Source: Boletus sp. NGJ (taxonomy: Eukaryota; Basidiomycota; Agaricomycetes; Boletales; Boletaceae). From it: a DNA stretch of 64,000 nt. Numbering within the stretch: position 1 is the first letter of the stretch; each line of letters starts with the position of its first letter. A program made the position numbers and the translations under genes. Positions 56,702-64,000 of this stretch are shown here, piece by piece. The stretch lies in assembly GCA_019096195.1 (NCBI GenBank), contig JAGTXK010000030.1, positions 124,001 to 188,000 on the forward strand, given 5' to 3'. The notes under the pieces were generated by a model. The model was given only the letters and a program-made list of their open reading frames with translations. It was not told where the DNA came from and did not search any database.

Positions 56702-59700
56702 CTATACGTTGCGATACTCAAAGGCAGGACTACCAGGTTCCGAGGTCTCTATGATCGATGGCGTGAAACCCGGTCCGTCTCTCTGCAACGCCTCATCGAC
56801 CAAGAACACCTCCGCATTGACCAGGTTCAGCGACCGTTTCAGATATGGCATGAACTCGGCCAGGACTTGCGACTCGGAGAACGACAGACTTCGGTTGAAA
56901 GCAGCCTTGGACCCAAAGTCCTGCATCCGTTTCTGTGCATGCGGTACCAATCAGCCCAATCTTTTTTTTTTTTTTCGAAGCGACACGTTATGTCGACCAT
57001 GTTACTTACCTTGAACGCCTGCACGAACGGCATCACGCGTTTATCCTTGATCAACCCTTTCTCCGTCAAGATCGTCCTCACGCGTACGTCGTCCACCCGG
57101 TCCTCAGCCTCCGAATACGCCTCCCTTACCGCCTGCACGCAGATCTCCTGCCACTCTGGGAACCGCGTCGCCACGTACACCCGGACGCTCTTGGGCGACT
57201 TGGGGTCGAACGACGGGCCGTCCGGTTTGCCCCTTTTGCCCTTTTGTAGCTTTTTGAGGAGGGTCGTCTCGGCGTCGCGTATCATCTTGAGCGTGCCGCG
57301 CATGTACGCGCCGGCTTCGATGAGGGTGCGGTCGGCTGTGCGGCCTGGGTCGGGCCAATGCGCGAGCTGGATCGATTGGGGTTCGTGCAGAAACGCGAGC
57401 CAGATGTGTTCGGCAGAGTGGGGGGCAAACGGGGTCATGAGCAGGGTGGAGGCGCGAATCCAGTATTTGACTAGCTCGACGTGCATACCGACGTCGGCGG
57501 TGACCTCACGATACCAATCACGGATGTTTTGGAACTCGTAGAAGCCATACTTCAGGGCGTCCTTGAAGGAGATGCTAGAGAGTAGAGTGAAAGATGAGGC
57601 CCGCGGAAGACACGATCAGAGAGAAAGCTGGACGTACGTGTCGTAGTGGTGCTTGGTGATGTTGATGTGGTCGATGATTTCTTCCTCGAAGACGCGATCG
57701 TGGTAGTTCCTGGGGCCGACCCTCAACTTGGTTTCGTCTTTCAACATGTCCTAAGCATTCCTGTCAGTAAATTGCGTATGTATGCAAAGAGCCGAACACG
57801 CACCTCGCACCATCCAAGCAATGTGTGCAAACGCAGGATATTCGCGTTGGCCGTCTTTTCGTCAAAGTTGGCGTCCTCGACACCATCACCAGCATCAGCC
57901 AAGGTCAAACGCATAGCATCCGCACCAAACTTCTCGATACCCTCTCGGAGCGTCAACGAATTCCCCTTGCTCTTCGACATTTTTTGTCCATTGATCATCA
58001 AGTGGCCGTTCGTACGGATGCCCAGAGGCAACTTGTTCTCTGGGAAGACTGCGACGTGATTGTACAGTGAGAACGTCAGGTGGTTTTGCACCAGGTCCTT
58101 GCCGGACGAACGCATGTCAAAGGGGTAAAAATAGTTGAATTCATGCTTCATCACGTCGGCTTTCTCTCTCGGGAAGGGCTCCGGATTGGGCCAGGGACCA
58201 TTGCAGAACACATATTCCCAAGCTTGGTCGGTCATTTGTTCAGCTGTCACGCCCAGAGGGCCGACGGCGTGTCCAGTGATATCGCCACCTGTGTCGATCA
58301 AAGTAGTGGATGAGATCGGATCAGCAGGGGCAGTGTAGCGTGAGGCGTACCTTGGAGTAGATGGGCGACGGTGTAGTAGGCCATGTAGATTGTCGAATCA
58401 CTCAAGCTTTCAACCATGAACTGAGGATCCCAGGGCATCTTTGATCCCAAGCCATACGTACGCGCGCAAGCCCATTGGTTCAGCCAGGCCAAGGTTGACT
58501 CGAATAAATTACGGGTTTCCACCGTCCATGTGTCCATCCTCGCCAAGAGTCTGAAGAGAAGAAAAGCGGATGGTTACTGCAACAAAACACGCGTGAGTCC
58601 AAGGAATGAACACACCTCTCGGTCTGTGCTCTCCAACTCGGTTCACCGTAGTCTATGTACCACTGGTCCATCAAGGCAACGACGCACTCATCTGCACTAC
58701 GCGACACGACCAAGCTCTCAGGCTCCGCGTAGGCGACAGCCAATCCTCTTTCTATCAGCTGCGCGCGAACCTTTGGTTTGGCATCCTGGACCGATTCCCC
58801 TTTAAAGTCACCGATGATCATAGTGCCACCGTAGAAACCCTCTTTGTACGCGATCTCCTTTGCATCCGCGAGCGCATTGGCATCTTTAGGCGATTGAATC
58901 TTCAAGTCTTTGCAAACCTCGACGGCTGTAAGGTCCCCGTATTTGGTGGTCTTGATGACAGGAACAGGTGTGAAGTCCAGCCATTGAGGATCCACTTTGT
59001 AGTACTCGGCCTTTTTACGCAGTTCTTCCGTCGTCGCGTAATCGTCTGGTGAATCGGAGGGTACAGAGGTGACGACGCCAGTTCCCTGTCATATATATCT
59101 TGAGTGTGACTGTAAAGACGGAACAAATGAGATTGTCGTGCCTTGGTTGCTTTGACGCTCTCCATCGGTAGTACATATACTTCGGGGATGACACCAAAGG
59201 GGGCCTTGACTTTCGTCCCAACAATGCTTGCACCGTCGATCTCCAACAACTGCACGATCTCCCCGCGCGAGGGCGAAAGTCCTTGGAAGGCCATATTGCG
59301 TGCTGCTCGGTAAGACACGAGGAAGGCATCGCTGTCGTTAATGGCAAAAATGCCATACTTCAAGGATGGACCGACGAAACAGTTTGTTTGACCATACCTG
59401 CAACCGGACAGCGTGAGAAACAAATATTGGGACGTGAGCATGACGAATCGTACATCGTTTCTGGGCGCAGGGTGGCAGGGACCAAGTACACTGTTCTTCC
59501 TTTCCAACTCTACCCTCGACGACCGCCTTGGCTGCGGGGCTCCATTCGACCACTTCCATTTTGATGGCGACGTACTCCTGTGGGCCAACACCTTCTCCGT
59601 CCGATCGATCGTGGTCCATGCATGGTTGGCCGTCTTTTGGACTGTAGATGGTATATCGTTCGCCAAACTTGATTTTACCAAGTCTGTGCAGCTTGTTCAT

Positions 59701-60563
59701 CTGCCATCGGACAAAGGAGTCATAGTATGGATTGATATCGGTGGTGAGGAAAGAGCGACGCCAGTCTATCCGGTTACCCATAGCGTTGTTATCACCCTAG
59801 GATGAAATGATACGTCAAAGAAGAAGTGATTTCCGATGTGTAACATACTTTGCAGATCGGTGGAAAGTAAGACAGCCAATGATAAGGATCAGCAAACTTT
59901 TTGACCTCTTCGCGGGGCACGCCGATGGATTCCATGATTTGGAATTGATAAGTCAGGCCTGTGGATTTGGCGGCCACTTTTCCTTTTGTCGCTTTTCCGA
60001 CCTGCGTAGTCGGAGGAGCGGGGCCATTCTCGGTCACCTTGGGAGTCTCGTCTTCCACAGTCGGATCATATCGCTCAAAGTTTTCACCGAAGAGCTCCAT
60101 CTCACGGATGATTTTGTCTGATGCTGCCTGATGGGGGTGAGCCGAATGAATGATGGGACCGAAGTAGCTTGTGATGTAGACAAACCTTGATTGGCATCCC
60201 GGTTACATGCAGACCATGAGGGAACAAGACGCGCTTTCCGAGCATGCGTTGATATCCGGCAGCAAACTCGACTTTTGAGATAGTAAAAGCGTGACCGAGG
60301 TGCAGAGAGCCATTCATGTAGGGGTAGGGAAAGTTTCCAAACCACTTTGGGTATTTCTCCTGGATCTGTTCTGGGGAAAGTCCACGGAGTTCGTCCTGTG
60401 ATGGAGCAGTGGTTTCGAAGAGACGATCCTCCTGCCATCGAGCTTGGTATTTGTTTTCCAAGGATTTCAGGTAATCTCGCTTTCCTGTCTGGACGCAGAT
60501 GAGTGTCTCCTACGGCATACAGAGCGAGAGACATGCCTGGGCGAGTTCTATGGTATTAGCCAT
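56702..60563 (-). CDS. CDC60: Cytosolic leucyl-tRNA synthetase
   Basis: It charges tRNA-Leu in the cytosol. ATG at 60561-60563 (MANTIELAQ). The first intron (60489-60536) has a GC donor, after which the frame reads [18 protein letters not shown]. The HIGH motif is [31 protein letters not shown] lies in or near the editing domain, with [17 protein letters not shown] after it. The catalytic loop is [15 protein letters not shown]. The anticodon-binding part includes [12 protein letters not shown] and a fungal/animal-type C-terminal domain. The end is SPAFEYRNV with a stop at 56702-56704. About ten exons, including one intron carrying a 15-T run (56958-56974 on the plus strand). Eukaryotic cytosolic type, not mitochondrial, by its N-terminal part and long C-terminus. 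Confidence 0.94.
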
Positions 60564-60838
60564 GGTGAGTGATGCTTGACGGACCTGTGGATGTACAGAT
60601 ATTTTACAGCGCCAGAGAAGGCGACTAGTCGCGGTGTATCGCAACAGAGCTGTAATCTTGTCCGGATAGATTGTAATCAGCCTTGTCAGTTTTTTCCTAT
60701 CCCGCCGAGTCACAATAGACTCGATCGAGAAACCCCCACGGCTATTTGTTCAGTCACCGCTGCAAACATGCCCAAATTCAATGTCACACGCGCGTCCCGT
60801 CACGCGTGACACGTTCATCCCTCCCGAGTCCCGACATC
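60564..60838. promoter_or_regulatory. Divergent promoter, leucyl-tRNA synthetase / uncharacterised gene
   Basis: The 275 bp between two divergent ATGs must hold both promoters. No TATA box. A tandem CACGCGTCCCGTCACGCGTGAC segment near 60787-60810 holds inverted CACGCG words. Confidence 0.5.
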
Positions 60839-61675
60839 ATGCCTGGGCCATGTAACACTAACAACAGGAGAAAGAAGAAGCAACACAAGAAGAATCAACA
60901 CGTCTCACAGCCCTCTCCAACACTCCCAGAGCCACGCCCCAAAACTCACGACCTTGACGACTCCGCTCACGACGATGCTCATCCATATGTTGACGGCATT
61001 TTCATCGCTACCCCCAACATATACGATCCAGGAAACGGGCCTCGCGTCCGCAATACGCGTGCCTTTCTCTCGTCTTTCTTTGCTCAGCCCCCCGCCTTGG
61101 ATGATGAATTGTGCGCAGAGTTTGCCCAAGAAGAGATCCTACAAATGCTATGCACTGTCCTACCCGAAGAAACAGCTATAGTACGTTTACCTGCTTGAGC
61201 CGGCTCACGCATACCGATCTCCATCCAGATCCTCTGGTACAACAAGAGTAGAGCCACAGGTCGTGTCTGTCCTTCGTGTCGACGCTTGTACAGTTTGGGC
61301 GACGTCCTTCCAGACCTTATCCAGGACACTCCCAAATTCCTCCCTGAGCCTCGATCACCGTATCTTGCTCGTGAACAAGATATATCTGGCTTATGTAGGT
61401 GATCTCTGAGCCATGGGCCGATGTGCTGACAATTCAATTCCTTAGGTTCACCACTCTGCTTCATTGTGGCATCGTTCAATCACCCTAGCGCTATCAAGAC
61501 TACTTGGGGTCGTTTAGCAGAAGAAATAGACGACTACACCTGGGAACTCCTCAATAAACCAGGCTCGGGCGCTGGTGACCAAGGACTCGGCCTGCTCGTC
61601 AAAATGGCGCGACTTCCTGACTTGGGCCTGGGACAGTTGTGTCTGCCTGACGTTGATTTCGAATCCAATGGCTAG
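60839..61675 (+). CDS. Uncharacterised conserved fungal protein
   Basis: Three exons (60839-61180, 61229-61394, 61446-61675) encode ~245 residues with consistent phases. A basic N-terminus (NRRKKKQHKKNQ) and a Pro-rich stretch come first. Next are NTRAFLSSFFAQPPALDDEL and the helical EEILQMLCTVLPEETA, then VCPSCRRLYSLGD with a CxxC pair, LAREQDISGLCSPLCF with two more Cys, and TTWGRLAEEIDDYTWELL. The last part, GLGLLVKMARL and LGLGQLCLPDV, looks conserved. The four Cys could bind one zinc ion. I do not recognise a named family; similar proteins occur, as I recall, in other mushrooms. The basic start suggests nuclear placement. Confidence 0.7.
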
Positions 61676-62434
61676 TATCTCATTCCGTCAGACTACTCTA
61701 CCTGCTTTCGAGGTAAGCTCTGAAACCAGAGTGTTTCTTTGCGCAACTAATATAGATGGGCAGCCTGCTTTCGTGCAACTATCTATGTATACTGTAGATC
61801 TGCCCATAATTACACACGGGGAACACATGGGGACAATATCTATGTAGTGTATAGACCTTGGGATTTACATCAATATTGGCACTGAGAAGTGGCTACGCCC
61901 GGGGACATGGCCGATGAGGCCGGCCGAGAGACAGATGGAACGCGCGTAGTGCAACGCGTCGACGCGCCGGAGATGTCCGGGAATGCCATCTTGTTGAACG
62001 GCGCTTACGTGAGCGAGTCCGTGCTCAATTCTCACGGTTGGAAAATGCCAGGTGTCCCCTTATACGAGGCTCCCACCCGCCAAACGCTCCCAGCCAACCT
62101 TGCCTATAGCTGTATTCTGCGGTCAACCCGCCTAAATCAATCACTCCCCTACCTCACCTCACTGTAGCATACAATAAAGGTTGGCCCACCTTTCTGATTT
62201 TATCTAGTCATCCATCGTCTTCCTCGATGCCTGGCGATGCTAGACAGCCCTTTTTGTCCCCGTCGCTCCCAGTCGTCGGCGTTGTGCTCTGTCACACCCG
62301 CACTGGTGCCGTGTTTGTTTGGCCACCGACGCGTCAACGCGCATCGTGTTCCACAACACTCCACTTAACTTTCACACCTTTTCGCGTGCTCACGACGTGT
62401 TGAATCGTTTACTAATTCGTTTTTTCTCTTCTAG
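61676..62434. other. Intergenic, 5' region of the HMG-box gene
   Basis: No gene supported. A 5' UTR intron of the HMG-box gene probably ends at TTCTCTTCTAG directly before its ATG. An open frame at 61889-62167 lacks motifs. Confidence 0.5.
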
Positions 62435-63058
62435 ATGCCCAAGGAAGCCAAACCCAAGGTTTGTTCATCACACCTTGCCTACCAATCACCCATATAGCTG
62501 CATATATGCTATGTCTTACTTCAATCCATGCCCTCTTTTACTGTTTTTTCATACCTTGTTACTCATACTCGTCGACAGCGCAAGGCCGCTGAGAAATCCG
62601 AAGCCAAAACTGCCAAAGGCACCAAGTCAAAGTCCAAGGGGGGGCCAAAGCGAGCTCTTTCTGCTTACATGTTCTTCAGCCAAGATTGGAGAGAGAGAAT
62701 CAAGTCCGAGAACCCAGATGCTGGGTTTGGTCAGTGGGTCCCTCTTATCGTGTGACATCCATCTAATGGTTGTTCACAGGCGAGGTCGGCAAGCTTCTCG
62801 GAGCGAAATGGAAGGAGCTCGACGAAGACGAGAAGAAGGTAAACACTTTCCCGCTTTGTCACACATGTGCTAATGATCCATCAGCCATATCTTGATATGG
62901 CTGCAAAGGATAAAGCACGGGCTGAGGAAGAGAAAGCATCCTTGGCTGGCGTGAGTTCGCTTCTCTTATGTTTGGCTCTAGTTAACTTCTGAACCAAACA
63001 GACAAAGGTCGCCTCCAAAGAAAGTGGTGAAGAGGTCGCTGACGACGATGAGGAGTAA
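62435..63058 (+). CDS. NHP6: NHP6-like HMG-box chromatin protein
   Basis: It is a small single-HMG-box architectural protein that bends DNA and works with FACT in fungi. Five exons: 62435-62458, 62579-62729, 62780-62838, 62885-62950 and 63002-63058. The basic N-terminus (KAAEKSEAKTAKGTKSKSKG) precedes the box: PKRALSAYMFFSQDWRERI, NPDAGFGEVGKLLGAKWKEL, DEDEKKPYLDMAAKDKARAE. A short acidic tail EEVADDDEE ends the protein. About 118 residues, slightly longer than yeast Nhp6 because of the acidic tail. The ATG follows directly on an AG, so a 5' UTR intron is likely. Confidence 0.93.
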
Positions 63059-63460
63059 TCGGCGAAACTCCGTGACGTCTCTGTACATATTCAGGACACT
63101 GTCTTTCCTCCTCCCTCATTGCAACATAATCACGATTAGCCCCCTTCGTGGAGTGTTCCTAGTATAATAACTTCGCCCCCTGCGAGACACGTGCCTACCA
63201 ACCTTCCTTAGCCCGTTCGATTGTAACTTGCTCTTTTAAATGTCTCTGTGCTCTCATGTTTTTGCTCACCATTGTTCTTCGTACACCCGGTTCCATATGT
63301 TGTCCGTATTTGCTACGTTCAAAAATGATTGTATTTTTTTACGATCTCACCGCCAGGACACACAGTGACGTAATGTCTGCATCAGGTCAGGTGACCCTGT
63401 CACGTGCGCTCCAACCGAGACGCGAATGACTCTTTGCCACGTTCATCCACTACGTACGCG
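63059..63460. other. Intergenic between HMG-box gene and last gene
   Basis: It holds the HMG-box 3' region and the promoter of the next gene, with a GTCACGTGCG box near 63398. No gene recognised. Confidence 0.5.
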
Positions 63461-64000
63461 ATGTCTTACGGAAAGGGGAAGGTGAAAGCGTCTGCATATC
63501 AACAGAGTCAGGTCGCATCTCTCATCGATGTGGCCCATTTATTGACGATGTCTTTGCACAGGGATTTTAGACTCGATTCCTGCGCCGCTAGGTACAGAGG
63601 TCTTCACGCATCCAAAGATTCACGAGGCCTTGACCTAAACCACGCAGAACCGGATTCCGATCCAGAATTCAATGCTGGAGCGTTCGTTTACGAGACGAAA
63701 GGGAATCGAAAACGTGGTCGTAAATCGTCGGACGCATCCCTACCCCGCAAGTCCCGGGCGAGACGGAGTGACGTCCTCGGTGGTACTCGACCTTCGAGTA
63801 GTTCTGGTGAGTGTATATCTATGTGTAGGTGGTGTGTATACAGTTTGTATGGCACAGGAAAGGCGTCCCGTCGCATTGAAGAGCCAAAAACGAATCCTCT
63901 CTTGCAATATTTCGGTATGAAATTGTGGTTTTGCGTATCTCACGGACATGTATCGACATTGACTTACTCAGGTGATGACCTGGGCCTACACTCTGCCTCT
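63461..64000 (+). CDS. Start of an unidentified gene, cut by the window end
   Basis: ATG 63461 opens a short basic exon (MSYGKGKVKASAYQQSQ). After introns come a short exon (ILDSIPAPL) and a longer one from about 63651: PDSDPEFNAGAFVYETKGNR, then a basic KRGRKSSDA region. A GTGAGT donor lies at about 63807, and a further exon reads RRIEEPKTNPLLQYFG. The basic low-complexity part suggests a nuclear protein. LLQYFG faintly resembles a PCNA-interacting box, but that is a guess. The rest lies outside the window. Confidence 0.5.
   Translation, partial: MSYGKGKVKASAYQQSQVASLIDVAHLLTMSLHRDFRLDSCAARYRGLHASKDSRGLDLNHAEPDSDPEFNAGAFVYETKGNRKRGRKSSDASLPRKSRARRSDVLGGTRPSSSSGECISMCRWCVYSLYGTGKASRRIEEPKTNPLLQYFGMKLWFCVSHGHVSTLTYSGDDLGLHSAS

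Noticed and set aside
57104-58338. Several open frames inside the leucyl-tRNA synthetase gene
   Set aside because: They are other-frame or antisense shadows of its exons.
61889-62167. 92-codon plus-strand frame before the HMG-box gene
   Set aside because: No motif or splice structure; composition like the surrounding spacer.

Overview
The window looks like nuclear DNA of a mushroom-forming basidiomycete (Agaricomycetes). Its genes are cut by many 45-60 bp GT..AG introns. It carries P450s, an MFS transporter and an MLKL-like adaptor protein of fungal type, and its left end is full of basidiomycete-style mobile elements. I cannot name the genus from sequence alone.

Region 1 (about 1-13.8 kb) is a mobile-element graveyard. 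A ~130 bp minisatellite lies at the edge. It is followed by a decayed XPG/GEN1-type nuclease gene and, just downstream on the same strand, a decayed tyrosine-recombinase gene of Crypton type. A 570 bp solo LTR sits inside the nuclease gene. A broken Ty3/gypsy chromovirus (5.9 kb, minus strand, 350 bp LTRs) sits inside the recombinase gene. The nuclease and recombinase genes are CpG-poor and full of C-to-T type changes.

Region 2 (14-30.6 kb) is accessory metabolism and signalling. It holds a secreted FAD amine oxidase, an MFS transporter, two near-identical tandem P450 genes, and a protein with an MLKL-like four-helix domain followed by a kinase-like region.

Region 3 (31-43 kb) holds a possible small decayed gene, a TKL-type kinase with a C-terminal C1 zinc domain, a third P450, and the tuberin homologue TSC2 with a complete Rap-GAP domain.

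Region 4 (43.5-64 kb) is mostly housekeeping. It holds a GEN1/Yen1-like nuclease, a short-chain dehydrogenase with an 8-nt microexon, the 18S rRNA dimethylase DIM1 divergent from eIF2D, an M28 metallopeptidase, cytosolic leucyl-tRNA synthetase, an uncharacterised protein, an NHP6-like HMG-box protein, and the first exons of a gene that leaves the window. Two copies of a small inverted-repeat transposon lie in opposite orientation at 13.9 and 49.8 kb.

Intron borders were placed by eye from reading frame, splice signals and remembered family sequences. No search or alignment was run.
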